Origin: Leptolyngbya sp. 'hensonii' | GTDB lineage: Bacteria > Cyanobacteriota > Cyanobacteriia > GCF-001939115 | Length of the DNA stretch: 64,000 bases | Assembly (NCBI RefSeq): GCF_001939115.1 | Contig: NZ_MQTZ01000020.1 | Coordinates: 1 to 64,000 of the forward strand | Reading direction: 5' to 3' | Part shown: one piece after another, positions 23,979 through 34,497 of the stretch | Numbering within the stretch: position 1 is the first letter of the stretch | Layout: each line of letters opens with the position of its first letter | Notes under the pieces: generated by a model | The model's database searches: none | What the model was told of the DNA's origin: nothing | What the model saw: the letters and a program-made list of their open reading frames with translations, nothing else | Program-made: the position numbers and the translations under genes

Positions 23979-26900
23979 TTGTCTATGTCCTTTGTTGGCC
24001 TGCACATTCATAGTGATTACAGTCTGCTTGATGGGGCCAGTCAGTTGCCCGATCTGGTGGAACGGGTGGTGGAACTGGGTATGCCTGCGGTGGCCCTCAC
24101 CGATCACGGGGTGATGTATGGGGCGATCGAACTGCTCAAGGTCTGCAAGGGTCGCAGCGTTAAACCGATCGTCGGCAATGAGATGTATGTGATCAACGGG
24201 GATATCGAAAAGCAGGAACGTCGGCCCCGCTATCATCAGGTTGTGCTGGCTAAGAATCGACAGGGCTACAAGAACCTGGTCAAGCTCACTACCCTTTCCC
24301 ATCTCAGAGGGTATCAGGGGAAAGGCATTTTTGCCCGTCCCTGTATCAACAAAGATTTGCTGGCCCAATATCATGAAGGGCTGATTGTCACCAGTGCCTG
24401 TCTGGGGGGAGAGGTGCCCCAGGCGATTCTGCAACGCAAGCCAGAGATTGCCCGTCGGGTGGCCCAGTGGTACAAAGATCTATTTGGGGAAGATTACTAC
24501 CTGGAAATCCAGGATCATGGCTCTCCCGAAGATCGGATCGTGAATGTGGAGATTGTCAAAATTGCCCAGGAGCTGGAGATCAAGCTGATCGCTACAAATG
24601 ACTCCCACTATATTTCCTGCTACGACGTGGAGGCCCATGATGCCCTCCTCTGTATTCAAACTGGGAAGCTGATCACGGAAGAGAAGCGGTTGCGCTATAG
24701 CGGCACCGAGTATGTGAAATCCGCCGAACAGATGGCCCGGCTGTTCCGGGACCACCTGCCGGAGGCGGTGGTTCAGGCGGCGATCGCCAACACCCTGGAA
24801 GTGGCCGCCAAGGTCACAGACGACTATGGGATTCTGGGAGAACCCCGAATTCCCAATTATCCGGTTCCTGAGGGCTATACCGCAGACAGTTACCTGGAAA
24901 AGGTAACGCGGGAAGGCTTGCAGGATCGCTTCCATTGCACCACCTATGAGCAGATCGGGGCAGACTACAGCGATCGTCTGGAATACGAACTGCAAATGAT
25001 GAAACGGATGGGGTTCGCCACCTATTTTCTAGTGGTTTGGGACTACATCAAGTACGCCCGCGACCAGGGCATTCCCGTGGGACCGGGGCGGGGCAGTGCC
25101 GCCGGTTCCCTGGTGGCCTACGCCCTTGGCATCACCAACATCGATCCGGTGCACCATGGCCTGCTATTCGAGCGATTCCTCAACCCAGAACGGAAGTCCA
25201 TGCCTGATATTGATACGGACTTCTGCATTGCCCGCCGGGATGAGGTGATCCAGTATGTGACCCATAAATATGGCGAAGAACGGGTCGCCCAGATCATTAC
25301 CTTCAACCGAATGACCTCCAAAGCCGTGTTGAAGGATGTGGCACGGGTGCTGGATATTCCCTATGCCGAGAGCGATCGAATGGCCAAGCTGATTCCAGTG
25401 ATGCGGGGGAAGCCGACAAAGCTGAAGGTGATGATTTCGGACGACACCCCAGCCCCGGAGTTTCGGGAGAAGTACGAGAAAAATCTCAACGTTCCTGGAA
25501 CGGATCCCCCCGTTCCCTACCGCCGCTGGTTGGACATGGCGATTCGGATTGAAGGCACCAACAAGACCTTCGGCATCCATGCAGCCGGGGTCGTGATTTC
25601 GGCTGATCCCCTGGATGAAATTGTGCCCCTGCAACGGAATAATGACGGGTCCGTGATCACCCAGTATTTCATGGAAGACATCGAAGCTCTGGGTCTGCTG
25701 AAGATGGACTTTCTGGGGTTGAAAAACCTGACCATGATCCAGAAAACCCTGGATCTGATTCGCCAGTCGCGCCAGCAGGAAATTGATCTCGATCGCCTGC
25801 CCCTGGATAATCCAGAGTCTTATAAGCTCCTGGCCAAGGGAGATCTGGAAGGGATATTCCAGTTGGAATCTTCGGGGATGCGGCAAATTGTGAAAGATCT
25901 ACGTCCCTCTGGCTTAGAGGACATTTCTTCCGTTCTGGCCCTCTATCGACCCGGCCCTCTGGATGCGGGCCTGATTCCCAAATTTATTAACCGCAAACAC
26001 GGGCGAGAAAAAATTGAATACGAGCACCAGATTCTGGAACCCATTCTGAAAGAAACCTACGGCATTATGGTCTACCAGGAGCAGATCATGAAGATTGCTC
26101 AGGATATGGCTGGTTATTCCCTGGGCCAGGCTGATTTGCTGCGGCGAGCCATGGGGAAAAAGAAGAAATCGGAAATGGAAAAACACAAAGAAATCTTTGT
26201 GGAAGGGTCTAAAAAAAATGGGGTGCCGCACAAAGTTGCGGAAGAACTGTTTGAGCAGATGGTGTTGTTCGCCGAGTACTGTTTCAACAAATCCCACTCC
26301 ACCGCCTATGGCTATGTCACCTATCAAACCGCCTATCTGAAGGCGAATTATCCGGTGGAGTATATGGCGGCCCTGTTGACCTCCAACAGTGACGACCAGG
26401 ATAAGGTGCAGCCCTACATTGCCTGTTGCAATCGCATGGGCATCACGGTAGACCCTCCGGATATCAACCGATCGGGGGTGGATTTCACTCCCCTGGAGCA
26501 GAGTATTCTGTTTGGCCTATCTGCGGTGCGGAACGTGGGCCAGGGTGCGGTGGAGGCGATTCTGGAGGCCCGTCAATCGGGGCCGTTCAAATCCCTGGCG
26601 GATCTGTGCGATCGGGTGGATAGCCGGGCCGTTAACCGACGAGCCCTGGAAGCGTTGATCCACTGTGGAGCCTTTGACTGCATTGAACTCAACCGCAACC
26701 AACTGATCCACGACCTGGAACTGGTATTGGACTGGGCTCAATCCAGAGCTCGGGATAAAGCCAATGGTCAGGGAAATCTGTTTGATCTGCTGGGTGGCGG
26801 CGGCGATCAGGCTGGCGGTGCTTCCAGGCTGGACCTGGCCCCTAAAGCTCCACCCGTAGCAGATTTTCCCCAGCAGGAGAAGTTGCGGCTGGAAAAGGAA

Positions 26901-27515
26901 CTGCTGGGCTTTTACATCTCTGACCATCCCCTGAAGTCGATTCAGCAGTCAGCCCGGATCCTGGCCCCGATCAATTTGAACGAGCTGGGAGAACAGCGAG
27001 AGGAGAACACCACCCTCAGCGCGATCGTGATGCTGACCAGCGTCAAACCGGTGGTGACTAAGAAAGGGGATCGGATGGCGATCGTGCAGGTTGAAGACCT
27101 GACCGGGCAGGCCGAAGCCGTTATTTTTCCCAAATCCTATGAGCGGATTGGTTCTCTGATTGTGGCCGATGCCCAGCTCATGATCTGGGGGAAGGTCGAT
27201 CGGCGAGATGAACAAACCCAGCTCATCATTGAAGATGCCGAGTCGATCGAGGCGGTGCGGATGGTGATGGTTGAGTTAGATTTGCAGTTGGCCAGGGATG
27301 CGGAACACCATCATCGCCTGAAGGCGGTTCTGCTGGAGAACCGAGGGGAGGATACCAAGGCCAAGACACCGGTGGTGGCGATCGTTTCCGCCCCGCAGCG
27401 ACGGCAATTCGTCCGTCTGGGGGCGCAATTTCGGGTGCAGGACCATGAGGCGGCGGTGGCAGCCCTGATTCGAGCGGGCTTCCAGGCTCGATCCACCACC
27501 CTGATTGGAGCCTGA
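23979..27515 (+). CDS. dnaE: DNA polymerase III alpha subunit, continuous gene without split intein
   Basis: This encodes 1178 residues (1176 if the second ATG is used; [15 protein letters not shown] is the usual opening). It is the replicative polymerase. The N-terminal PHP domain has [13 protein letters not shown] and [10 protein letters not shown]. The C-family polymerase core has [19 protein letters not shown] (catalytic aspartates) and [12 protein letters not shown]. The C-terminal part contains helix-hairpin-helix and OB-fold ([18 protein letters not shown]) regions. Many cyanobacteria split dnaE with a trans-splicing intein between AEY and CFN. Here the reading runs unbroken through [11 protein letters not shown] (Tyr767-Cys768, nucleotides 26277-26282), so the gene is intein-free. 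Confidence 0.97.
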   Translation: MSMSFVGLHIHSDYSLLDGASQLPDLVERVVELGMPAVALTDHGVMYGAIELLKVCKGRSVKPIVGNEMYVINGDIEKQERRPRYHQVVLAKNRQGYKNLVKLTTLSHLRGYQGKGIFARPCINKDLLAQYHEGLIVTSACLGGEVPQAILQRKPEIARRVAQWYKDLFGEDYYLEIQDHGSPEDRIVNVEIVKIAQELEIKLIATNDSHYISCYDVEAHDALLCIQTGKLITEEKRLRYSGTEYVKSAEQMARLFRDHLPEAVVQAAIANTLEVAAKVTDDYGILGEPRIPNYPVPEGYTADSYLEKVTREGLQDRFHCTTYEQIGADYSDRLEYELQMMKRMGFATYFLVVWDYIKYARDQGIPVGPGRGSAAGSLVAYALGITNIDPVHHGLLFERFLNPERKSMPDIDTDFCIARRDEVIQYVTHKYGEERVAQIITFNRMTSKAVLKDVARVLDIPYAESDRMAKLIPVMRGKPTKLKVMISDDTPAPEFREKYEKNLNVPGTDPPVPYRRWLDMAIRIEGTNKTFGIHAAGVVISADPLDEIVPLQRNNDGSVITQYFMEDIEALGLLKMDFLGLKNLTMIQKTLDLIRQSRQQEIDLDRLPLDNPESYKLLAKGDLEGIFQLESSGMRQIVKDLRPSGLEDISSVLALYRPGPLDAGLIPKFINRKHGREKIEYEHQILEPILKETYGIMVYQEQIMKIAQDMAGYSLGQADLLRRAMGKKKKSEMEKHKEIFVEGSKKNGVPHKVAEELFEQMVLFAEYCFNKSHSTAYGYVTYQTAYLKANYPVEYMAALLTSNSDDQDKVQPYIACCNRMGITVDPPDINRSGVDFTPLEQSILFGLSAVRNVGQGAVEAILEARQSGPFKSLADLCDRVDSRAVNRRALEALIHCGAFDCIELNRNQLIHDLELVLDWAQSRARDKANGQGNLFDLLGGGGDQAGGASRLDLAPKAPPVADFPQQEKLRLEKELLGFYISDHPLKSIQQSARILAPINLNELGEQREENTTLSAIVMLTSVKPVVTKKGDRMAIVQVEDLTGQAEAVIFPKSYERIGSLIVADAQLMIWGKVDRRDEQTQLIIEDAESIEAVRMVMVELDLQLARDAEHHHRLKAVLLENRGEDTKAKTPVVAIVSAPQRRQFVRLGAQFRVQDHEAAVAALIRAGFQARSTTLIGA

Positions 27516-27528
27516 TCGAGGAGCTGCT

Positions 27529-27840
27529 TCATCCGCGCAAAACGGAACCAGCGTCAGACAGCTTTGCAATCGCCTGATCGGCACTGATCAGACGCTTGAG
27601 AACAACCTGCCCGATCGTTTGACTGCCCTGAGCTACCTGATCGGGAGCCTCCGGTTTCACTTCCAACATCAATACCTGATCCTCAACCTGATAGAGCCAG
27701 AGTTTTTCGTTTTGCTCAATCACGGCAATATTGAGTTTTTGGATCTGGGGTTTTCGCCGCCAGATATTTTCATTCCAGAGTCCGTTCGTTTCCCAGACCC
27801 TTCCAATTATCCAGCCGTCAGACAGAAAAAAATACTTCAC
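27529..27840 (-). CDS. Conserved cyanobacterial hypothetical protein
   Basis: This encodes 103 residues. It is a soluble protein with the conserved opening KYFFLSDGWIIGRVWETNGL and the ending GQVVLKRLISADQAIAKL. The central LWLYQVEDQVLMLEVKP is a beta-strand pair. I recognise this as a small cyanobacterial family often annotated as hypothetical, but I do not know the function. It is convergent with dnaE (13 bases between stops) and divergent from the 27937 gene. Confidence 0.8.
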   Translation of the reverse strand: MKYFFLSDGWIIGRVWETNGLWNENIWRRKPQIQKLNIAVIEQNEKLWLYQVEDQVLMLEVKPEAPDQVAQGSQTIGQVVLKRLISADQAIAKLSDAGSVLRG

Positions 27841-27858
27841 AGGGTTTCGACTTAGTAG

Positions 27859-27892
27859 GATTCACAATCTATTGAGTACGATTCACAATCTA
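27859..27892. repeat. 13-bp direct repeat in a divergent promoter region
   Basis: GATTCACAATCTA occurs at 27859-27871 and 27880-27892, a 21-base period, about two turns of DNA. The pair lies between the divergent 27840 and 27937 genes and may be a regulatory binding-site pair. Confidence 0.4.
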
Positions 27893-27936
27893 CAGTGAGT
27901 TAGACTCAATGCTATTAACTTTCGTGTCTTAGGGCA

Positions 27937-28587
27937 ATGCAAGAAACGGCTACTTCCGGAGTCACCCAATTGACTGCCATCAATACTGCCAAGATTCTGA
28001 CAAGCGTGATTCTGATTACCTGCGGTTTCTACTTTGGAGTCCAAGATCTGCGCCAGGTGCTCTATCTCTGTCTGCATCTGAGCTACTGTAGCTGGTGGCT
28101 CCTGGAGCAATGGCTCTACCCGTTGCGACGGCAGCAGATTTTTACAGAACCAGCGGGCAGCGGTGAATTCATGGTGTTACTGCTGATGGTGGGTCTGTTC
28201 TATGCCTTACCGGGATTCCTGGCTTTTACCAATCCGGAACCTCTGAGTTTGATCACGGTCGCGATCGCCCTGCCCCTCTACATTTTTGGCAACTTGTTCA
28301 ATGCCTGTGCCGATACGCAGAAACTGACAGCCAAGCAATATGGAGCGGGTCTGGTTCAGGATGGCATCTGGCGGTTCTCCCGGAACGTGAACTACTTTGG
28401 CGATCTGCTGCGCTACGTGAGTTTCAGCATTGTGGCCGGTTCTCCCTGGGCTTATCTGGTGCCAGTAACCATTCTTCTGCTCTATCTCCAGCGCATTGCT
28501 CAGAAAGAGAAAGCCATGGCTGAAAAGTATGAAGATTATGCAGCCTATCAAAAGTCCAGCACTCGATTGATCCCCTTTATCTGGTAA
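27937..28587 (+). CDS. DUF1295 / methyltransferase-like membrane protein
   Basis: This encodes 216 residues with about six membrane helices. The C-terminal region QYGAGLVQDGIWRFSRNVNYFGDLLRYVSFSI followed by EKYEDYAAYQKSSTRLIPFIW is characteristic of the DUF1295, steroid 5-alpha-reductase and isoprenylcysteine methyltransferase-like superfamily. RFSRNVNYFGD is the conserved cofactor-site motif. The substrate is unknown, possibly a lipid or carotenoid. The start is the ATG at 27937, preceded by TAGGGC. The very large kinase gene is convergent, about 100 bases downstream. Confidence 0.85.
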   Translation: MQETATSGVTQLTAINTAKILTSVILITCGFYFGVQDLRQVLYLCLHLSYCSWWLLEQWLYPLRRQQIFTEPAGSGEFMVLLLMVGLFYALPGFLAFTNPEPLSLITVAIALPLYIFGNLFNACADTQKLTAKQYGAGLVQDGIWRFSRNVNYFGDLLRYVSFSIVAGSPWAYLVPVTILLLYLQRIAQKEKAMAEKYEDYAAYQKSSTRLIPFIW

Positions 28588-28619
28588 ATCAAATCCACCC
28601 CGGTCCTACGGGTCACACC

Positions 28620-28632
28620 TCCCCAGAGGGGA
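28620..28632. terminator. Short hairpin between convergent genes
   Basis: TCCCC-AGA-GGGGA lies between the stops at 28587 and 28686. The stem is only 5 bp and there is no run of T, so assignment as a terminator is weak. Confidence 0.3.
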
Positions 28633-28685
28633 TTTCGTGGGAGTCAGCGCCAAGGGAGGATTCAGTCTCTGGGCAAGATGGGGGG

Positions 28686-31600
28686 TTAGCCGCTAATCGA
28701 ATAGCGATCGCGCCCCTGCTGTTTCGCCGCATACAGAGCCTGATCCGCTAGGGCAATCAGAACATCAGGGGACTGGTGCGGCGTGGGCATGAGACTGGCG
28801 ATTCCCAGGCTCACTGAGACGATCGAACTCACCTCCGATTTTGCATGGGGAATAGCCCGAGCCCGTATTGCTTGCTGAATCCGTTCTGCAATGGCGATCG
28901 CCCCAGGCTGATCAGTGTGGGGCAGAATCATGACAAATTCTTCGCCCCCGTAACGAGCAATCAGATCGGCGGGACGATTGACGCCTGCCTGGGCAGCCTG
29001 GGCCACCTGCACCAGGCAGGCATCCCCTGCTTGATGGCCATAGTAATCGTTGTAGCGTTTGAAATAATCCACATCAAACAAAATCAGGGAGAGAAATTGT
29101 TGTTCCCGTCCCAACCGTTGCCATTCCTGTTGGAGTTGCTGGTCAAAATAGCGACGATTGGCCACCTGAGTTAAGCCGTCCATGGTGGCCAGCCGCAGCA
29201 ATTCCCGATTGGCCACCTGCAGGTTTTGTTCAGCCTGCTGCCGTTCGCGAATCTCTTGTTGTAACTGTTGATTGATTTGGGCCAGTTCAGCGGTGCGTTG
29301 ACTGACTTCCCGTTCCAGTTCACGGGAATAGTCGGCAAAAATTTGTTCCGCTCGTTTGCGTTCCGTGATGTCCTGAAAGGCCGTGATTGCGTATTGGACA
29401 TCCCCCGCTTTGTTATAAATGGGGGTGCCCCAGGACTCGATCGGAATCACCCGATCGCCCTGATGAATTTCAATATCCTCGACACTGGAGGCTTCTCCCT
29501 TTAAGGCTCTGATGATCGGTAACTTTTCGTTGGGATAAAGGTCATCGGTTTGGACGATATAGGTTTGATACACCAGGGCAATGTCTTCAGCCGTGGCTTC
29601 TGCGGCAATGCCCTGGCCTAAAAGCTCTTTCGCCCGTTGATTCATGTAGTAGGGATGTCCCTTTGCATCTAAGACCCCAATGCCCACTGGAACGGCTTCC
29701 AGAAATTGTTTGAGCTGTTGTTCACTCTCCCGGACTCTGGCGTAGAGTTGGGCATTGCTGAGGGCGATCGCAGCCTGACCACTCAGGATCTGTAACAGTT
29801 CAATCCGATCGCGGGTAAAGGCTCCAGCCGTGACTTTATTCTCCAGATAGACCAGCCCCACGAGTTGGTTCTGGTCCAGGAGCGGATAGCAGAGGATGGA
29901 GAGGGGTTGGGCCAATTGAATGTAGGGGTCTTGAACAAACTGGCCCGATCGACTGGCCTCATCCAGCATCACACTTTCATGGGTGCGAGCCACATAATGC
30001 AGCACCGACTCTGGCAATATTTGGTGAATGGGTTGGGGCGGTGAAATGTTGGCGATGTCAGCAATACTGTGAATCGCAACCGAGAAATGCTCTACTCCTC
30101 CAGCTCTTGAAGTAGGCAAAACCAAACAGCCCGTTTGTGCGCCGGCATTTTCCAGCAGAATTTTCATCAAGGTCTGCAAAAGATTTTCAAGCACAATCTC
30201 GCTGGCGATCGCCTGCGAGGATTTCATCACCGTAGATAAATCTAGCGCCGCGCTGCTCTGGCTGTCGCTGGTCTGCGAAGAGGTTCGAGGGGGGGCTAGC
30301 TGTGATGACCACTCGCGGGTGAAGCACTGAGGGTACTGGGTTTCCAGGTGACGGACCTTGGCCGTTGCACCCCAGCACAGGTAGCAGTAGTGGGCCTCTT
30401 GCAGGTACACCTGGGCGATTTTCTCTTTCCCCCAATTTAGGTAAAACCGGCCAGCAAGTTCATTGGCCAGAGCTTCTTCTTGCAGGTATGCCTGTGCTTT
30501 TGCGCCTGCGATCGCCCGATCGTACAGGTCGATCGCAGCGATTGTCTGGCCCAAAACCCGACATTTTTCGGCTGCAACTAGATCAAACTTGTGACGATAA
30601 TTCATCGGGGCTGAAACGCTCCACTGCTCCAGCAGGTGCTGGTTTTTGTCTACCTGGAGCCACAGGGGATCTGAATGATCCAGGGGGTGCTCTGAGAGCA
30701 GGGCTAAGCAAGTCAGAGCATCATAAAAATAGAGAATTGGGACCGCTACTCCAGCCGTGCCACTGGAGATCGATTGCTGCGCCCATTGACTGACTTCATA
30801 GGCCAGGGCAAATTGCCCAAACCAATAACACAGGGGGAGTTTCACCGTGTAGAAATGCCACAAGCCTGCCTGATTGTGCTGTGCCTGCAGTAATGGAATC
30901 ACGACTTGTTCATCCAGAATTTCTCCAGCGAAGGTGTAGGGATGGGCCAATGTCCTGGTCAGATTTTCGATCGCCTGCTGGTATCCCTGCAGATAGGAGA
31001 GGGCTGATTTCTGACCCATCTGTTTTAGCACTTCGCTGTAATGCTGCATTGCTGATTGCACCTCCGAGAGCGACTGACCGATTAAATAGGCGTGGGTGCA
31101 ATAATCAAATGCAGCATAGCCTGCATAGGCAAAGTCTCCTGCTGCAATCCCAACGGCATGGGCCTGTTGCAGGTGGGCCAATGTTTCCCTTAAATGGATT
31201 TTCCAGTGACTGATGAAGGAATGCACCATCATCAGGACAGTGGCTTCAAATTCCCTGCTATCCGACTGGGAGATCAGGCCGATCGCCACCTGACCGAAGT
31301 CATACCCCTTGTCTAGATCGCCGACAAGCCCACATAGAATCAGCCCATAGGAGGAGTAGGCCACAGCAGAAAGGGGAGCATTGCCATATAAGATGGACAA
31401 TTCCACTTGTTTTAGGGTGATCAAGGGACTGAGTTTTAGAGAACTGACAAAACTGGCAGGGCCTAATTTGACCAGGAGTTGTAAGGCTGCAAGGGCTGTC
31501 GGATCCTGCATGGCCGGGAGATTGATTAATTCGCTGGGTTGGGTATCGGTAATGAGGGTTTCAATCTGTGCTAAAGCCTGGATGAAATCAACCGGTTCTG

Positions 31601-34202
31601 GAGCCTCAGGAAACTGAATGCCCAACTGGGCCAGGATGTCCAACCCGCTAGAGATAGCTTCCAGCAATCTGTTCTGACTGCCATAGGCTTCAATCCGAAT
31701 GGCACTCACCTGGACCCGATCCAGCGCAGTTTTTGCCTTGGCCATGACGATCGTTGCCCAGTTTTCCATGTGCTCAAACTCGGCACTGAGAAACGCAGCT
31801 TTCACGGCTTCGTTGTGCAGGGACAGACTCAATTCATAGTGGCTATCCCAGGAATTTGAACTCAACAGGGAAATTCCCCTGTCCAGATAGGTCATCGCTG
31901 CTTTATAGGCGGATGCGCCGATAGCCTTTTGTCCGGCCCTGAGATTTAAACCCGCGAAACGCTCCCGTTCTTCTGCATCGACGACCCCTACCAGACCGTG
32001 ATTGAGGTGTTCCACGAGGTCAAAAAGTCGGTCATCGAGATCGGTGTCTGCCAACCTGTTCAGTAACGATCGTCCGATTTGCAAATGTCTGTCAGCCTGG
32101 TCTTTTGCCGGAATCAGGGCATAGGCAGCTTGCTGAATCCGATCGTGACCAAACTGGTAGTCCTGAATTAGGAGCTGTTCATCCAGGGACGATCGGGCCA
32201 TCACAAATCCCTGCGCCATGGCTAGCTTGAGATCTGCGAAAAGACTGGCTGGAGTCTGATGCTTCACCCATGCGAGGGTTTCCAGATCAAATTCTGCCCC
32301 CAGGTAAGCCGCAGTGGATAAAGCTACTTGAACGGATGGGGGCAGTTTCTGCAACTGTTCGACCATGAGTTCCACCACATTATCGGTGAACCCGATGGCC
32401 TCAATCTGCGCCAAATCCCATTGCCACTGTCTCAGATGGTAATTGAAGGTCAGCAAGTGCTCACTGTAAAGGGTTTTGAGAAACTGATTGGCAAAGAAGG
32501 GATTGCCTTCAGTTTTGCGGAGCACCAATTCTGCCAGATCCCTGACCGTTTCAGGGCTTTGGTGCAATGTGTCTGCGATCAGTTGCCCGATCTGCTCCAG
32601 GGGGAGTGGGGTTAGGGTAATGGACTCAATCGGGGTGCCCTGGCGCTGGATCTGGGCGATCGTCAGGCTGAGGGGATGCCCGATCAACACTTCATTGTCT
32701 CGATAGGCAATGATCAGGAGTAAATGCTGGCTCTGTCTGTCTTCCAGGAGGCGCTCGATCAGATTCAAGGTTGCCCGATCGGCCCACTGCATATCATCCA
32801 GAAAAATCACCAGGGGATGCTCTGGGCTACAGCAGGCTTGCACAAAGCGTTGAAACACCCGATTAAACCGGTTTTGGGATTCACTGGCCCCCAACTCAGG
32901 CACGGGAGGCTGAGCCCCAATTATCAAGGCCATATCCGGAATGACCTCAATTACGACCTGCCCGTTCGGCCCTAGGGCATCTAAGAGCTGTTCTCGCCAT
33001 TGCTGCAGGATGGCCTCTGGTTCTGCCAGGAGTTGCATGACCAGACCTGCAAAGGCATTGACCACAGCCGAGTAGGGAATGTTGCGTTGAAACTGGTCAA
33101 ACTTACCCGAAATAAAATAGCCTCGTCGGGCTGTCATTGGTTTGTAGAGCGATCGCACCAGGGCCGATTTGCCAATCCCAGAGTATCCCGTCACCAGAAC
33201 GAGCTCGGCGGTGGCGTCTTTCCCCAAGACCGGGCTTACGCCTGCAACGCGCTCAAAAGCGGTCAGTAATGCGGCAAGCTCCCGCTCTCGACCATAGAGC
33301 TTTTGGGGAATGTGGAATCGATCGGAGACATCATGCTGACCAAGGGGGAATCTGGCGATGGTTCTGGTTTCCTGCCATTGGACCCAACAGGTCTCTAGGT
33401 CTGCTTTCAGCCCCCAGGCACTCTGGTAGCGCTCTTCGGCGTTCTTCGCCATCAGGGTGTTGACCAACTCCGCCAGGATTGGGGGAACCTGCCCACCCTT
33501 AACATCCAGCAGTGAGGCGGGCTGTTTGGCCAGGTGACAATGGACTAACTCCATGGGGTCATCGCTGGTGAAAGGCAGAGTCCCCGTCAAGAGCTCATAG
33601 AAGGTGACCCCCAGGGAGTAAAAATCGGTGCGGTAGTCCAGCACCCGATTCATACGTCCAGTTTGTTCTGGGGAAAGATAGGAGAGGGTGCCTTCTAGGG
33701 CACCTGGGGCTTGGAGCGAGGGATTTTCTCGACTCAACTGGGTTGAAATGCCCAGGTCAATCAGCTTCAGCGTTCTCGTCTTGGGGTTGAAGACGATATT
33801 GGCGGGATTAATATCTTTATGAATGACAGCCTGACTATGGAGCTGTCCCAGGGCACTCGCAATTTTGATGGCGAGGGGTAAAAATGCCTCTACTGTGAGC
33901 CCCTGAGGATACTGTTGTAACCACTGTTTGAGGTCAAGTCCATTGAAGTCTTCCAGAATCATGACCAGGGTTCTTTGCCATGGGTCTAGCCCATAGGCTT
34001 TGATTACCTCGGGTAATTGGAGTTGATGGGTGAGGTGATATTCCTGCCGGTAGCGCCTGAGTTGGTCGGGGGTTGGATAATCGGCTTTGAGGAGTTTTAG
34101 AATCACCGATCGCCCATCTTTAACCTGCCAGGCCCGATAGACCTGGGAGTTCTCTCCATCATGGATCCGAATTAAATCCTCATACCCGGATAGCGTGATC
34201 AT
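28686..34202 (-). CDS. Ser/Thr kinase - ATPase - GAF - PAS - GGDEF multidomain signalling protein
   Basis: This encodes 1838 residues. Domain order: Ser/Thr kinase (about 5-275, with IHKDINPANIVF and the DLG-type DFG motif); an AAA/STAND-type ATPase (about 310-640, Walker A GYSGIGKSAL and FLDDMQWAD); a long helical repeat region (about 640-1290); a GAF domain (about 1330-1490); a PAS domain (about 1500-1620); a coiled coil; and a GGDEF domain (about 1670-1838). The active site is GGEEF (1752-1756), with RPAD five residues before it as the RxxD inhibitory site. Most relatives end in a histidine kinase, so the diguanylate cyclase end is unusual. It should link phosphorylation to c-di-GMP. It lies alone on the minus strand. 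Confidence 0.9.
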   Translation of the reverse strand: MITLSGYEDLIRIHDGENSQVYRAWQVKDGRSVILKLLKADYPTPDQLRRYRQEYHLTHQLQLPEVIKAYGLDPWQRTLVMILEDFNGLDLKQWLQQYPQGLTVEAFLPLAIKIASALGQLHSQAVIHKDINPANIVFNPKTRTLKLIDLGISTQLSRENPSLQAPGALEGTLSYLSPEQTGRMNRVLDYRTDFYSLGVTFYELLTGTLPFTSDDPMELVHCHLAKQPASLLDVKGGQVPPILAELVNTLMAKNAEERYQSAWGLKADLETCWVQWQETRTIARFPLGQHDVSDRFHIPQKLYGRERELAALLTAFERVAGVSPVLGKDATAELVLVTGYSGIGKSALVRSLYKPMTARRGYFISGKFDQFQRNIPYSAVVNAFAGLVMQLLAEPEAILQQWREQLLDALGPNGQVVIEVIPDMALIIGAQPPVPELGASESQNRFNRVFQRFVQACCSPEHPLVIFLDDMQWADRATLNLIERLLEDRQSQHLLLIIAYRDNEVLIGHPLSLTIAQIQRQGTPIESITLTPLPLEQIGQLIADTLHQSPETVRDLAELVLRKTEGNPFFANQFLKTLYSEHLLTFNYHLRQWQWDLAQIEAIGFTDNVVELMVEQLQKLPPSVQVALSTAAYLGAEFDLETLAWVKHQTPASLFADLKLAMAQGFVMARSSLDEQLLIQDYQFGHDRIQQAAYALIPAKDQADRHLQIGRSLLNRLADTDLDDRLFDLVEHLNHGLVGVVDAEERERFAGLNLRAGQKAIGASAYKAAMTYLDRGISLLSSNSWDSHYELSLSLHNEAVKAAFLSAEFEHMENWATIVMAKAKTALDRVQVSAIRIEAYGSQNRLLEAISSGLDILAQLGIQFPEAPEPVDFIQALAQIETLITDTQPSELINLPAMQDPTALAALQLLVKLGPASFVSSLKLSPLITLKQVELSILYGNAPLSAVAYSSYGLILCGLVGDLDKGYDFGQVAIGLISQSDSREFEATVLMMVHSFISHWKIHLRETLAHLQQAHAVGIAAGDFAYAGYAAFDYCTHAYLIGQSLSEVQSAMQHYSEVLKQMGQKSALSYLQGYQQAIENLTRTLAHPYTFAGEILDEQVVIPLLQAQHNQAGLWHFYTVKLPLCYWFGQFALAYEVSQWAQQSISSGTAGVAVPILYFYDALTCLALLSEHPLDHSDPLWLQVDKNQHLLEQWSVSAPMNYRHKFDLVAAEKCRVLGQTIAAIDLYDRAIAGAKAQAYLQEEALANELAGRFYLNWGKEKIAQVYLQEAHYCYLCWGATAKVRHLETQYPQCFTREWSSQLAPPRTSSQTSDSQSSAALDLSTVMKSSQAIASEIVLENLLQTLMKILLENAGAQTGCLVLPTSRAGGVEHFSVAIHSIADIANISPPQPIHQILPESVLHYVARTHESVMLDEASRSGQFVQDPYIQLAQPLSILCYPLLDQNQLVGLVYLENKVTAGAFTRDRIELLQILSGQAAIALSNAQLYARVRESEQQLKQFLEAVPVGIGVLDAKGHPYYMNQRAKELLGQGIAAEATAEDIALVYQTYIVQTDDLYPNEKLPIIRALKGEASSVEDIEIHQGDRVIPIESWGTPIYNKAGDVQYAITAFQDITERKRAEQIFADYSRELEREVSQRTAELAQINQQLQQEIRERQQAEQNLQVANRELLRLATMDGLTQVANRRYFDQQLQQEWQRLGREQQFLSLILFDVDYFKRYNDYYGHQAGDACLVQVAQAAQAGVNRPADLIARYGGEEFVMILPHTDQPGAIAIAERIQQAIRARAIPHAKSEVSSIVSVSLGIASLMPTPHQSPDVLIALADQALYAAKQQGRDRYSISG

Positions 34203-34497
34203 GGCGATCAGTGTTGTGAATTAGGAGTGGGTGAAAATCAAGGCTGGCCTAGGCTTGACTTAAATTCTCCCTGATTCTCCCTGGGTTCTCCTACCTCTGC
34301 AGTGTAGTTTATGCTGAGACTGACGATCGTGCTCCCCGGCAAGCCAGTGAATAGATCCAGTTCTTGACGGTAGTTTACACCAGGGTTGACGATCGTGCCC
34401 TGGTTGGTTTGCAGCGTAGAGATCCTGGACAGCCAGACGGTGCGGATAAAAGCTTGCCAACCGTTCGCCAACGCCCCCAGGCAGGGGCAACACCCCT

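Noticed and set aside
25164-25886. Several long antisense frames within dnaE
   Set aside because: They overlap the fully conserved polymerase gene in the opposite strand; their sequences have no family.
34238-34471. 77-residue frame between photolyase and the giant kinase
   Set aside because: It is built from two diverged repeat units (TIVNPGVNYRQ and TIVSLSINYTA), begins with TTG and has no ribosome site. It is probably a repeat artefact, although a decayed gene cannot be excluded.
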